Source of the DNA: CAYSPG01 sp964432885
GTDB taxonomy: Bacteria > Bacteroidota > Bacteroidia > AKYH767-A > OLB10
NCBI GenBank assembly: GCA_964432885.1
Contig: CAYSPG010000005.1
Location: 144,219-208,218, forward strand
Direction: 5' to 3'
Length of the DNA stretch: 64,000 nt
Positions 36,122 to 45,406 of the stretch are shown piece by piece. The translations under genes were made by a program, and so were the position numbers. The notes under the pieces are model-generated. The model was not told the origin of the DNA. It did not search any database and saw only the letters and a list, made by a program, of their open reading frames with translations. Numbering within the stretch: position 1 is the first letter of the stretch; each line of letters starts with the position of its first letter.

Positions 36122-38487
36122 AAATCTGCAACAAGCTGTACGGCATACGTACGAGGTGACTCTATTTTTAAAGGCCGTAAGGTGTACTCGGTATTAAAGG
36201 CATTATTGATAATAATGGAAGCTTTTAAAAACCTAAATGCGCTGTAGGAAATTCTGAAATCAAAAATGCGCGCTCCCTGGTTGTTTTTTTCACGGTAGGT
36301 TTTAATTCCTGTAGGCAGCACACCCGGGTTATCTAAGTCATAAAAGGTTTTATCAATATTGCGCATAAAGGAATAATACCTCCAACTTGCACCCACCGAA
36401 ATTTTCTTTTTCCAGCTAATTTCTATATCTGCTTTTGCCTGGTGCTGTATGCGGTATTTTAAAATATTGTCGGTAGTATCAGTGCTGGTGTTGAGGTATG
36501 CAAGCTCGGTGGGTTCAAATCCATCTGCTGGGCTGTCAACAGCAAATACATAAGCCGGATCAATGCTTTGCGGAAGTATGTAGGTGTATCCGGCTAATAC
36601 GGTAACCGAAATATTGCGCGACAGGTTTCCCTGGCCGGCAAGTGAAAAATCAAGCCCACGTACCCTTGTGGGGCCTGTGTTTACAAATTTAAACCCTGCA
36701 GAGTCGGGTCGCCAAAGGGCATAGATGTATTCAATGGTGTTTTTGTATTCCTGCCAAAAACCGGCTGCATCAACAAAGGCTAAAAAATTTCCAAACTTAA
36801 TTCCTTGTTTAATTCCTATCTCTGAATTCCAACTTGTTTCGGGTTTTAGTTGTTGGTTTGGAAAAACGGTTATTCCTCCGGCTGAAGTTTTTATAAATTT
36901 TTCGGCAATGGTGGGGTAGCGATAACCTTGTCCGTATGAGTAACGCAAAAATGTTCCTCGTGCAATTTTTAAGTTAAGCCCGGCTCTGAAAATTGGGCGT
37001 ATAACGGTTTCAATTTTGTTAATGCTAAAGTATTCGCCACGAAATCCTGCGGTAATAGTTAGTGTTTTTTCGTACGTTTTATCCAATTGTGTATAAACGG
37101 CCCAGTTTTCTAACTTATTATTTGGGGTTCCGCTTTGGGAAAACAATTCAGCACTTGAATGAACCTGATTGGTAAATATGCCGGTGGTGAGTGTTAAGCC
37201 TTCAGATTCAAATTCTTTCAGCAACTGGTAATCGGCCATGTACAGTGTGCTTTTGTTGCTTTGGCCGTTGCTGTTTTTGTTATCGGTGTAAAAATAACGT
37301 GCATGAAGGTTGTGCTTTAATCCAGATGGAGAATAATAAGTTATGTAGGGGTCAATGTAAAAGGTGGTAAACTTTGTAAGTGTCATTGTACCCGGAAATG
37401 CGCGGTAAATATTTGAACTGCTGTCGCCCCAAACAAGGGAAAAGTTGGTATGCGATTGCATAAAGTTTCCGTTGATACCAGCGGCAAGGCCTTTTATTTT
37501 AGCAAATCGGTGGCGGTAGTTAAAATCAAAACGATACGACTTGTCTGCAACATCATCTTCTGTAACAGTGTCAACTTTAAATGGTAATGCGGGGTTTGGG
37601 ATGTGGGGGCCAATGAAGTTATGATCGTACAATGCAGATATGCCCACTGCTACATCATTTGTGCCTAAGCGCTGTGCGTGCAATGCATTGATACCGTAAA
37701 ACGATGCAGTGCCATTCCACCATTTGGCAGAGTCGCGGCTGGGGGCGCTGTAAGCACCGCAGTAGGTACGCATATAAGTGCGTGTTTTTTCTTTAGGAAA
37801 TGCAGTTAAAAAATTTATGGTTCCGCTTAATGCGGATGAGCCGTATAACACGGATGAAGCTCCTTTAACCACTTCAATCTGTTCGATGTTTTCGATAGGG
37901 ATAAAGCTCCATTCGGTTTTGCCGGCATCACCGGTCATGATGGGAAGTCCGTCAATTAAAGTGGCAACACGGCTGCCTACACCAAAGCTAAAGCCGCTGC
38001 CGCCACGTATTTGCGGTTCGCTGTCAAGTATATTCAGGCCAGGAACCTGTTCCAATGCAGATTCGATGCTGGTGGTGTTTTTACCTTCAATGATGTTGGG
38101 TTTTAGAACTTCCATGCTGGCTATCGACTCTTCAATTTTTTGCTCGCGCCTGCTGGCTGTAATTACAGTTGTTTGCAAATCTTTTTGTACCGGAAAAAGA
38201 TAAACATTACGGGTTTGTGACTGCCGGTTTGTGCTAATTACCAGCGTATCATTGGCCATACCAATAAAAGTGCAGATAAGATGTGTTGTGTTTTCTGATA
38301 CAGTAATGGAATATTTACCATCAACATCGGTAATCACTGCATTTTGAATATTGTTAATAGCAAATAAGGTAGCCCCAGGTAGCGCCTCATTGGTTTGTGC
38401 ATTAAAAACGGTGCCTGAAACTACTGTTTGCGCTTTTAAAGCGCAAGAAACAAACAGTAGGTAAATAACAACGAGGTGTTTTTTCAC
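36118..38487 (-). CDS. TonB-dependent receptor with carboxypeptidase-regulatory-like head
   Basis: Outer-membrane active transporter of 789 residues. The signal peptide ends ALKAQ; a CarboxypepD_reg-like domain (about 20-105, VSGTVFNAQTNEALPGATLF) precedes the plug (about 110-230, VITASRREQKIEESIASMEV, IRGGSGFSFGVGSR, VVKGASSVLYGSSALSGTI) and the 22-strand barrel ending YAVQLVADF. The plug resembles BtuB/heme-type receptors (cobalamin, iron or haem complexes), but ligand cannot be set from sequence. It shares an apparent operon with the T9SS gene at 38497, nine bases upstream. Confidence 0.93.
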   Translation of the reverse strand: MKKHLVVIYLLFVSCALKAQTVVSGTVFNAQTNEALPGATLFAINNIQNAVITDVDGKYSITVSENTTHLICTFIGMANDTLVISTNRQSQTRNVYLFPVQKDLQTTVITASRREQKIEESIASMEVLKPNIIEGKNTTSIESALEQVPGLNILDSEPQIRGGSGFSFGVGSRVATLIDGLPIMTGDAGKTEWSFIPIENIEQIEVVKGASSVLYGSSALSGTINFLTAFPKEKTRTYMRTYCGAYSAPSRDSAKWWNGTASFYGINALHAQRLGTNDVAVGISALYDHNFIGPHIPNPALPFKVDTVTEDDVADKSYRFDFNYRHRFAKIKGLAAGINGNFMQSHTNFSLVWGDSSSNIYRAFPGTMTLTKFTTFYIDPYITYYSPSGLKHNLHARYFYTDNKNSNGQSNKSTLYMADYQLLKEFESEGLTLTTGIFTNQVHSSAELFSQSGTPNNKLENWAVYTQLDKTYEKTLTITAGFRGEYFSINKIETVIRPIFRAGLNLKIARGTFLRYSYGQGYRYPTIAEKFIKTSAGGITVFPNQQLKPETSWNSEIGIKQGIKFGNFLAFVDAAGFWQEYKNTIEYIYALWRPDSAGFKFVNTGPTRVRGLDFSLAGQGNLSRNISVTVLAGYTYILPQSIDPAYVFAVDSPADGFEPTELAYLNTSTDTTDNILKYRIQHQAKADIEISWKKKISVGASWRYYSFMRNIDKTFYDLDNPGVLPTGIKTYREKNNQGARIFDFRISYSAFRFLKASIIINNAFNTEYTLRPLKIESPRTYAVQLVADF

Positions 38488-38496
38488 AATTAAAAA

Positions 38497-39375
38497 TTAC
38501 TTGGCAAATTTTGCTGTAACTATTTCACCACTGTTGTTGCTTATGTTTATAAAGTACAATCCGCTATTTAAAAAGTGTAGCGAAAGTTGCAGGTTGCCGC
38601 TGTGTTTTTGGGTATAACAAACAGCGCCTGCTGCGTTCATTATTTTAATAGTATAAGTTTGGGTATTAGCCGAAGTTATTTGCAGGCTGGTATTTTGAGG
38701 AGAGTATAAAATACTATATGTGCCGGATGATGCATTGGAGGTGATGGCCGATGGGTTAAAAATTAAATCAACATCATCAAATATTGCCATGCTGTTTACC
38801 ACCTGGTTGCTGGGGCCGCTACTGGATAGTATCCATTGGGAGATAACTGGTGTATTGGTATTAAAATAAGCAATGGGTGCCGAAAAACGAGTAAAGCTGC
38901 TTACAGTGGTTGATGGTAAGTTAAATCTTACGTATCCTGCCGTATCGTTATTGGCATCAAACAGTGAGAATTCGGCAAAGCCGTGATCGTTATTTACTGG
39001 TGTGCATTTGTACCAGCCCACAATACTATCAGGGCGTTGTGTAAATGGTAGGCCACCGGTAATGCCATAGGGTGGGGTGGTTATTAATGTGCCTGTGGTG
39101 GCAATGCCGTTGGCAGTTTGCCCAAATACGCTTTTGGTGGTAAGTTTAATGGCATAGGTGCCTGTGTGTACATCAGCACCGGTGGCACGGGTGCAGGTAA
39201 GTACGCCTACAATGGCGGTGTTTGGATTAAGGGTGTTCCAGTTATCAGGATCCCAATGATTGCCGTTTTGAGTCCAGTTTTCAAACGATGGGTTGGGGGT
39301 AGCGGCATTTTGAGCAGTGGCAGTATTTATACCAACTATAAGTATAAGCAGGGTGAGTAATTGTTTTTTCATCAA
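38497..39375 (-). CDS. T9SS type A sorting domain-containing secreted protein
   Basis: Secreted protein of 292 residues. The signal peptide ends NTATAQ. The body (about 25-215) is a PCMD- or carbohydrate-binding-like beta-sandwich (TPNPSFENWTQNGNHWDPDNW, TYAIKLTTKSVFGQ, GWYKCTPVNNDHGFAEFSLFD). A short T9SS domain from about 220 ends VTAKFAK. It starts the transcription unit with the TonB receptor, so it may be its surface partner that binds the ligand; that is inference from context. An exact -7 element lies 18 bases upstream. Confidence 0.85.
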   Translation of the reverse strand: MMKKQLLTLLILIVGINTATAQNAATPNPSFENWTQNGNHWDPDNWNTLNPNTAIVGVLTCTRATGADVHTGTYAIKLTTKSVFGQTANGIATTGTLITTPPYGITGGLPFTQRPDSIVGWYKCTPVNNDHGFAEFSLFDANNDTAGYVRFNLPSTTVSSFTRFSAPIAYFNTNTPVISQWILSSSGPSNQVVNSMAIFDDVDLIFNPSAITSNASSGTYSILYSPQNTSLQITSANTQTYTIKIMNAAGAVCYTQKHSGNLQLSLHFLNSGLYFINISNNSGEIVTAKFAK

Positions 39376-39392
39376 TATTAGATTTTATCAGG

Positions 39393-39400
39393 CAAACGTA
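39393..39400 (-). promoter_or_regulatory. -7 element of the T9SS/TonB-receptor unit
   Basis: Reads TACGTTTG on the minus strand, an exact TAnnTTTG. Confidence 0.55.
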
Positions 39401-39461
39401 GCAAAAAAGGAGTTAACCTTATATATCTTATCAGGTGTTAAGAATAAAAAAATGACACCTA

Positions 39462-39794
39462 CTAAAACATCCCCTTAAACTTTTTTACCACCCACCCGCC
39501 AACAGCAAGCTGCATGATTTTAAAAATAAGTTTGAACGTTTTATTCTCTTTAAAATCATCCGGCAACAGGTTTTCAACCCAATCGGCAAGCCAAAATATT
39601 TTTTCCATGGCTGGATTATCTTTTACCACCTTTGATGATTTAAAAGAATCAATTATCACATCGCCAAAATTTTGCTGAAGGTGTGTAAGTGATTGGTTAA
39701 GTTCCATTTCTTTTTGACGGCACAGTGCCTGCAGGCGTTTGCGCTCGGCAACCAGTTCTTCAAGGGTGCTTACGGGGTTAGTTGCCGGTATCAT
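39462..39794 (-). CDS. Hypothetical protein of the YtxH-holin operon
   Basis: Protein of 110 residues, helical, with a coiled-coil-like start (LEELVAERKRLQALCRQKEMEL) and a weakly hydrophobic end (LIFKIMQLAVGGWVVKKFKGMF). No family is assigned. It overlaps the preceding holin-like gene by 17 bases and is the third gene of a three-gene minus-strand operon with that gene and the YtxH gene; this triad is recurrent in Bacteroidota from memory. The function is unknown. Confidence 0.7.
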   Translation of the reverse strand: MIPATNPVSTLEELVAERKRLQALCRQKEMELNQSLTHLQQNFGDVIIDSFKSSKVVKDNPAMEKIFWLADWVENLLPDDFKENKTFKLIFKIMQLAVGGWVVKKFKGMF

Positions 39795-40137
39795 CGGATG
39801 TAAGTATGGTTACTACTGTGTTGGTAACACGTTTTTCAAAATGCTTTTTTCGCACCATCATAAATACAGCTATAAGCAACACATACATTAAAGCCACCAG
39901 CCCAAAGCCAAGGGCATTGCTGCTTAACAATTCACCCAAATAAAATGCAGCTGACAAAAAAATAAACAGCAATGCAAAAAACAACAAAAACATAAGCACC
40001 ATTGTTGATGCCAGTGCGGCTGATACTTTGGATATTTTTTCGTAGGCTACCAACTTGCCAACCTGTGCCTGTAACTGCACATACCCGGTTATCTGTTCTT
40101 TAATATCTAAAAACGGATTTTTTTCCGAATCGTTCAT
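39778..40137 (-). CDS. Phage-holin-family (Holin-X-like) membrane protein
   Basis: Small membrane protein of 119 residues. A soluble N-terminal helix (about 10-38, DIKEQITGYVQLQAQVGKLVAYEKIS) is followed by two transmembrane helices (about 42-70 and 74-96). This is the PF07332 Holin-X/Act-type layout, which in cellular genomes is not tied to phage lysis. The role is unknown, perhaps envelope stress. It lies 25 bases after the YtxH gene. Confidence 0.78.
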   Translation of the reverse strand: MNDSEKNPFLDIKEQITGYVQLQAQVGKLVAYEKISKVSAALASTMVLMFLLFFALLFIFLSAAFYLGELLSSNALGFGLVALMYVLLIAVFMMVRKKHFEKRVTNTVVTILTSDDTGN

Positions 40138-40161
40138 GGTAAACGCTAGTTAATAATAAAC

Positions 40162-40386
40162 TTAAACGCCTAAAATATCATCCGTTTCTTTTGCCACATC
40201 ATCGGCCAGTTTCTGGCCTTTTTCAAGCACGCTTTTAATACCGTCTTTTACTTTAGCTGCTGTTTGCTTAATGTCGCCAATCAGTTCATCTTTTTTTGGG
40301 CTGGCCAGTATGTAGCCAATGGCGGCACCTGCTGCCGCTCCCAGTACAAATGCCATCAGCATGGCCGATTTATCTTTGCTTTCCAT
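40162..40386 (-). CDS. YtxH-domain small membrane protein
   Basis: Protein of 74 residues from the ATG at 40386 (MESKDKSAM); the longer frame would cross the -7 element. One Ala/Gly-rich transmembrane helix (AMLMAFVLGAAAGAAIGYILAS) is followed by a charged helix (KDELIGDIKQTAAKVKDGIKSVLEKG). This is the YtxH/GvpT-like layout of small stress-associated proteins. It leads the operon with the holin-like gene. Confidence 0.82.
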   Translation of the reverse strand: MESKDKSAMLMAFVLGAAAGAAIGYILASPKKDELIGDIKQTAAKVKDGIKSVLEKGQKLADDVAKETDDILGV

Positions 40387-40404
40387 TGTGATTTTTTGTT
40401 TACA

Positions 40405-40412
40405 CAAATATA
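40405..40412 (-). promoter_or_regulatory. -7 element of the YtxH operon
   Basis: Reads TATATTTG on the minus strand, an exact TAnnTTTG, 18 bases before the ATG. Confidence 0.6.
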
Positions 40413-40436
40413 AACAATCCTCTTTGCCCTTTATCT

Positions 40437-42500
40437 TTAATTATTTAAAGGCAGAAATGAGTACTCTTTAGCATACTCAATCATTTGAGGAATAAACTCC
40501 TGATTACAGTCAACCGTTACGTTAATAATGCTGTCGCCATCCATTATAGGAATAAGCTTAGGCTGAATAAAACCCATGTAAGGAGCTATGTTAAGGTTTT
40601 TATACCGCTGGTGAACTTCTGCAATCAACGCTTGGTCGGCTTTTACACCGTAGGTTTCAACTAAGTTTTTTCCGGCCTCAAAATCGCCTTCGGATTTAAT
40701 GCGCTGTATTTCGCGCAGCAAATTGCCAAACAAGGTGCGCAGCTTTTCATAATCGTTTATGCGAACGTATGTTTTCCCATCGCGTGTAATTTTTTCAATC
40801 ACATTGTCTTTTTTTCCGTTTTCGTACGACCACAGGCAAATCAACTGGCGGTTGCGCATGTGCGATTCTTCAATATTATCGCCCGGCTTAATGCGGTACA
40901 GTTGCGTTATCATACCGTTAAGCAAGTAAGCATTGTACTGCGCCTTGCCCACATCGGTGGTTTGCATAACCCCCATATCTACTAATTTTTTATCCATAAT
41001 GTAATACAGCGCTACCAGGTCGGCACGTGCTTCTTCCAGCGTGCTTGCATAGCCTTTAAGCGTAACATCGGTGGTGCTAACGCCTTTGTTTATTTTACCC
41101 GAAGCATGGCCTATTACTTCGTGCATGTCGGTATGCAAATCGCTGCATATTGCCCCGTGCTGCTTAACCAGTTTTTTTACTTCATCATTCTCGCCAAACT
41201 CATCAATGCTGGGGCTTTTGGCCTTGGCATAGTTATAAGATGCTACAATGTTTCCAAGCGAAACTGATTTGCTTCCGTGTATTTCGCGAATCCAGTCGGG
41301 GTTTGGCAGGTTTATGCCAATGGGTGTTGAGGGGGCCGCATCGCCAGCCTCGGTAATTACAGTAATTACTTTGGCCGAAATGCCTTTTACTGTATCCTTT
41401 TTATGTTGGGGCATCAAGGGGGAGTTATCTTCAAACCACTGAGCCTCTTTTGCAATGGCGGCTATGCGCTTGGTGGCTTCAAAGTCTTTCATGCTAAGCA
41501 CTGTTTCAAACGAGCCTTTGCGGTGCAGGGGGTCAAGGTACACTTCGATGAAGCCTGTGGCAATGTCAATTACCGAGGCTGTGTCTTTTACCCATGATAT
41601 GCAGTACTTGTCATAATCGCGCAGGTCGCCAGTTTGATAATATTTTATAAGCGCCTCCAGCGTTTTTTGTTGTGTTTGGTTTTCGGCTACGCTAACCGCT
41701 TTTTGCAGCCAGTACACCATTTTTTCTATGGCCGGGCCATACATGCCGCCCACTTTCCACACCTTTTCGGTAATCACCCCGTTTTCTTTTACCACTTTTG
41801 AGTTTAATCCCCAGCTTGGTTGTTCTTTAAGGTTAGGAATTTTTTTGGCTTTGTAAAAATCGTCCACTTCTTTTTCGGTAACGCCCTGGTAAAAATTGTT
41901 TGCAGATGCCAGTACGTGGTCTTTATCAGCCGAAAGGTCAATGCACTTGCCGTCAACTGCGGGGTTAAACAAAATGGGAGTGAGGAAAGCAGCCAGTTCA
42001 TCGGTGCTTTTGCCTTCAAGTGGCAGTTTGGCGGCATCGCTTTGGGCCAACAGTTGTTTCAAATACTCAGGTTTAAACTCGGGAAGCATTTTGTCGGCAG
42101 AGTAGTGGTGATGTATGCCGTTGGCAAAGAAGAAACGCTTTGCATACACTTCAAAACTTAGGTAGTCGTCAGCCGATTTATCTCCACTGTATGTTTCTAA
42201 TATGGCAACAAGGGTTTGCCTTATGAGGAGGTTGTGCCTGTACTTTTGGTCCATAAAAATATCGCGTCCGCATAAGCCCGCCTGCTGCAGGTAATAGGCA
42301 AGTTGCTTTTGCTGAAGGGAGAGGTCATCAAAGCCGGGTACATTGTACCGCAGGACTTGTATGTCGGCAAAGCGGTCGGCAATAATTTCTTTGGCATCAA
42401 GTGAAGTTTGATTTTGTGTTTGCTCTTTTTTGTTTTGGGTTGAGCAGGATGCAAGTAATGTTATGGCTGCGATGGCCAATGTGTTTTTAATGTTGGTCAT
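40437..42500 (-). CDS. Dipeptidyl-peptidase III-like zinc peptidase (M49), lipoprotein
   Basis: Zinc aminopeptidase of 687 residues. The ATG at 42500 opens a lipoprotein signal (AITLLASC, Cys at 18); the frame continues upstream through an intergenic repeat but nothing there resembles a protein start. The zinc site is HEVIGH at 460-465 with the downstream EEARAD at 489-494 giving the third ligand, as in M49 enzymes. The N-terminal half (about 40-330) is the helical lobe of DPP III. As a lipoprotein it would act in the periplasm or on the outer membrane, unlike the cytosolic eukaryotic enzyme. Confidence 0.92.
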   Translation of the reverse strand: MTNIKNTLAIAAITLLASCSTQNKKEQTQNQTSLDAKEIIADRFADIQVLRYNVPGFDDLSLQQKQLAYYLQQAGLCGRDIFMDQKYRHNLLIRQTLVAILETYSGDKSADDYLSFEVYAKRFFFANGIHHHYSADKMLPEFKPEYLKQLLAQSDAAKLPLEGKSTDELAAFLTPILFNPAVDGKCIDLSADKDHVLASANNFYQGVTEKEVDDFYKAKKIPNLKEQPSWGLNSKVVKENGVITEKVWKVGGMYGPAIEKMVYWLQKAVSVAENQTQQKTLEALIKYYQTGDLRDYDKYCISWVKDTASVIDIATGFIEVYLDPLHRKGSFETVLSMKDFEATKRIAAIAKEAQWFEDNSPLMPQHKKDTVKGISAKVITVITEAGDAAPSTPIGINLPNPDWIREIHGSKSVSLGNIVASYNYAKAKSPSIDEFGENDEVKKLVKQHGAICSDLHTDMHEVIGHASGKINKGVSTTDVTLKGYASTLEEARADLVALYYIMDKKLVDMGVMQTTDVGKAQYNAYLLNGMITQLYRIKPGDNIEESHMRNRQLICLWSYENGKKDNVIEKITRDGKTYVRINDYEKLRTLFGNLLREIQRIKSEGDFEAGKNLVETYGVKADQALIAEVHQRYKNLNIAPYMGFIQPKLIPIMDGDSIINVTVDCNQEFIPQMIEYAKEYSFLPLNN

Positions 42501-42672
42501 TGATGATATTTTTTGGAGGTGTGAAGGTATGAATTGGCAGCCAATGTAAGCAAGGGTATGGGGGATTGAAAAAGTTTTTGGCAGTATGCTGAGGTTAGTG
42601 GGGAGTGGGTTAGGGTATGTGCGGAACCGATTGAGGTTAGAGCGGAATATGGGCGGATGGATGGTATGAACA

Positions 42673-42817
42673 GGATTGAGAAAGCACAGGGCTTTACTTA
42701 CCCTGTGTTGGGGGTATGCCGCTGAGAAAAAGCACAGGGCTTTACCCTGTGTTGGGGGTATGCCGCCCTTGCAGGGCTTGAAGAGTTTATTCAAGAAACT
42801 GTGTCAAAGAAAAATGG
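42673..42817. repeat. 145-bp direct repeat, copy 1
   Basis: Begins GGATTGAGAAAGCACAGGGC and ends at AAAAATGG; a near-identical copy lies at 42866-43009. Inside are two nested versions of an AAGCACAGGGCTTTACCCTG-type inverted motif followed by TGTTGGGGGTATGCCG. Similar intergenic words are familiar from other Bacteroidota genomes. Confidence 0.85.
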
Positions 42818-42865
42818 AACAAAAATTACCACTGAGGCACTAAGTGCACGGAGGTACACTGAGGG

Positions 42866-43009
42866 GGATTAGAAAGCATAGGGCTTTACTTACCCTGTGT
42901 TGGGGGTATGCCGCTGAGAAAAAGCACAGGGCTTTACCCTGTGTTGGGGGTATGCCGCCCTTGCAGGGCTTGAAGAGTTTATTCAAGAAACTGTGTCAAA
43001 GAAAAATGG
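42866..43009. repeat. 145-bp direct repeat, copy 2
   Basis: Differs from copy 1 at only a few bases near its start (one base lost, CACAGG to CATAGG). The 48 bases between copies hold a CACTGAGGCACTAAGTGCAC-type word. Confidence 0.85.
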
Positions 43010-43043
43010 GACAATTAAATATTTTGAGGTAACGATTATGCTT

Positions 43044-45311
43044 TTACCTCAAGCCAATTAAAATTTTCTGTGTTCCAGAAAATCCTTTGCTGCCTGTAAG
43101 CCGCAGGTAATAGGTGGCGGGTGGCAGGTTTGGTAGTTTTACCGTTACACTTCGCGCAGGGGTGGCATTTAGCCTGTGGGCGTAAGCAAGCCTGCCTCGC
43201 TCATCAAACAGTTCCAGGGTATGGGCGCCCTGCATTTCGCTGCTAAAGGCAATGGTAACCTGGCCGCTGGTAACCGGGTTGGGAAATACTGAAAATGAGG
43301 CCTCGGTAAGCTCTTTTACCTGCGATATTCCCGGAAGGTAAAGCGTCCACAATTCGTTTCCGTTGGCGGCATCGGTGGCAAGAAACAATACATGATCATT
43401 TGGTAAAATAACAAATGAATTGGGGTATGATCCGTTGCTGCCGCTGTATATGTCGTGCACCTTTACTGTATTTGTGGTGGTGCCATCTGTTTTCCACAAT
43501 TCATTATCAAAATTGCCAAGCTCATAGGCATTAAAATAAAAGGTATTGCCATAGGAAAAAATATTGTAAAAATTACCCACAATACCCGAGCCTGATCCCG
43601 GCATTATATCTTTTAGCAGCATGGTGCCACCCGTTGTGCCATCGGTTTTATACAACTCGGTGCCAATGCTTGGTGTATATGCATTAAAAAACAGTTCGTT
43701 GTTAAACTGTACAAAGTTGCGCGGGTTGCTTCCTCCGTTGCCGGGTTCAATATCTTTTACCATAACTGTTCCAGCCCCTGTGCCGTCTGACTTCCAGAGT
43801 TCTATATTATTATTGCTTACCACACTGTTGTTATCATTGGCAATAAAAAAGAACGAACCGTTGTGTTCCCATACATTGGTGAGGCCGAAAAAGAAAGTGC
43901 CGTTGTAATCAACAAAGCCTGAGTTGCTGCCCGGGAAAATATCTTTTACCATGGCTGTACCCCCCGATGTGCCATCTGTTTTCCATAACTCGGTGCCATT
44001 GTTAATGGTATAGGCATTAAAAAAGAGTGTGTTGTTAAATACCATAAAGCGGCTGGGGCGTGAGCCTTCACTGCCGGGCTGTATATCGCTTACCATTACG
44101 GTGCCGCTGGTGGTGCCGTCTGACTTCCAGAGTTCTATGTTGTTATTGTAAGGGATGTTGTTGTTATCATTGGCAATAAAGTAAAAGGAACCGTTGTGTT
44201 CCCATACATTGGTGAGGCCGAAAAATGAAGTGCCGTTGTAATCAACAAAGCCTGAGTTGCTGCCCGGGAAAATATCTTTTACCATGGCTGTACCCCCCGA
44301 TGTGCCATCTGTTTTCCATAACTCGGTGCCATTGTTAATGGTATAGGCATTAAAAAAGAGTGTGTTGTTAAATACCATAAAGCGGCTGGGGCGTGAGCCT
44401 TCACTGCCGGGCTGTATATCGCTTACCATTACGGTGCCGCTGGTGGTGCCGTCTGACTTCCAGAGTTCTATGTTGTTATTGTAAGGGATGTTGTTGTTAT
44501 CATTGGCAATAAAGTAAAAGGAACCGTTGTGTTCCCATACATTGGTGAGGCCGAAAAAGAAGGTGCCGTTGTAATCGATAAATCCTGAGTTGCTGCCCGG
44601 GAAAATATCTTTTACCATGGCTGTACCCCCCGATGTGCCATCTGTTTTCCATAACTCGGTGCCATTGTTAATGGTATAGGCATTAAAAAAGAGTGTGTTG
44701 TTAAATACCATAAAGCGGCTGGGGCGTGAGCCTTCACTGCCGGGCTGTATATCGCTTACCATTACGGTGCCGCTGGTGGTGCCGTCTGACTTCCAGAGTT
44801 CTATGTTGTTATTGTAAGGGATGTTGTTGTTATCATTGGCAATAAAGTAAAAGGAACCGTTGTGTTCCCATACATTGGTGAGGCCGAAAAAGAAGGTGCC
44901 GTTGTAATCGATAAATCCTGAGTTGCTGCCCGGGAAAATATCTTTTACCAGTGAGGTGCCGTTGGTGGTGCCGTCTGTTTTCCACAGCTCATACCCTGTG
45001 GCTGCAGTGTATGCAGTAAAATAAACGGTATTGTTAAAAATAACAAAATTGCCAGGCCAGCCATCACCACTACCCGGGTTAATATCCTTTACCAGAAAAG
45101 TATTGGCCGTGGTGGCATCTGTAATCCAGAGTTCGTTGCCATTGGTGGCATCTGTTGCGGCAAAAATGTAATTGCCGTTAAAAATAATGCCGTTAAGGAA
45201 GGTGTTTGAGTTGTTTACTCCGGCATTAATGTCTTTTACCAATACGGGAGTTTGCGCAAACAAGCCACATGAGCCAAGTAAAAAAAACAGGGTAGTAAAA
45301 TAGTTGTGCAT
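43044..45311 (-). CDS. Repetitive ELWKTDGT-repeat T9SS protein
   Basis: Secreted protein of 755 residues. After a signal peptide (ending GLFAQ) come about a dozen propeller-like units, each with the phrase ELWKTDGT or ELWKSDGT and an adjacent DI-PGS motif. Three successive 111-residue blocks are almost identical (333 bp in DNA), so the array has expanded by recent tandem duplication. The T9SS C-terminal domain starts FSVFPNPVTSGQVTI and ends GTQKILIGLR. It is probably a surface protein or adhesin. Copy number may differ between strains. Confidence 0.88.
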   Translation of the reverse strand: MHNYFTTLFFLLGSCGLFAQTPVLVKDINAGVNNSNTFLNGIIFNGNYIFAATDATNGNELWITDATTANTFLVKDINPGSGDGWPGNFVIFNNTVYFTAYTAATGYELWKTDGTTNGTSLVKDIFPGSNSGFIDYNGTFFFGLTNVWEHNGSFYFIANDNNNIPYNNNIELWKSDGTTSGTVMVSDIQPGSEGSRPSRFMVFNNTLFFNAYTINNGTELWKTDGTSGGTAMVKDIFPGSNSGFIDYNGTFFFGLTNVWEHNGSFYFIANDNNNIPYNNNIELWKSDGTTSGTVMVSDIQPGSEGSRPSRFMVFNNTLFFNAYTINNGTELWKTDGTSGGTAMVKDIFPGSNSGFVDYNGTSFFGLTNVWEHNGSFYFIANDNNNIPYNNNIELWKSDGTTSGTVMVSDIQPGSEGSRPSRFMVFNNTLFFNAYTINNGTELWKTDGTSGGTAMVKDIFPGSNSGFVDYNGTFFFGLTNVWEHNGSFFFIANDNNSVVSNNNIELWKSDGTGAGTVMVKDIEPGNGGSNPRNFVQFNNELFFNAYTPSIGTELYKTDGTTGGTMLLKDIMPGSGSGIVGNFYNIFSYGNTFYFNAYELGNFDNELWKTDGTTTNTVKVHDIYSGSNGSYPNSFVILPNDHVLFLATDAANGNELWTLYLPGISQVKELTEASFSVFPNPVTSGQVTIAFSSEMQGAHTLELFDERGRLAYAHRLNATPARSVTVKLPNLPPATYYLRLTGSKGFSGTQKILIGLR
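43828..44950. repeat. 333-bp in-frame tandem repeats within the T9SS protein gene
   Basis: The word TTGTGTTCCCATACATTGG begins at 43861, 44194, 44527 and 44860, exactly 333 bases apart. Three full units differ at only a few positions, and a fourth is partial. The period equals 111 codons, so expansion keeps frame. Confidence 0.92.
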
Positions 45312-45334
45312 AGTACAGGGTTTTTATAGTGCGC

Positions 45335-45342
45335 CAAAAATA
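45335..45342 (-). promoter_or_regulatory. -7 element of the repetitive T9SS gene
   Basis: Reads TATTTTTG on the minus strand, an exact TAnnTTTG, 23 bases before the ATG. Confidence 0.5.
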
Positions 45343-45406
45343 CAAATTCTTAAAAACTGCCAATGCTTGTGGTTTCACCTGACGGGTAGAGCAGCCAGAT
45401 GTCGCA

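Noticed and set aside
36480..36530. tRNA-like GGGTTCAAATCC word
   Set aside because: It is inside the TonB-receptor gene, with no cloverleaf around it.
39778..40137. Prophage based on holin-family genes here and at 56508
   Set aside because: No integrase, capsid or lysin genes are nearby; both families are common chromosomal membrane proteins.
42501..42794. N-terminal extension of the M49 peptidase
   Set aside because: It reads through the 145-bp intergenic repeat, has no signal peptide, and the ATG at 42500 opens a normal lipoprotein signal.
43828..44950. CRISPR or mobile array from the 333-bp periodicity
   Set aside because: The period is in frame within a coding sequence and encodes propeller-like units; there are no spacers.
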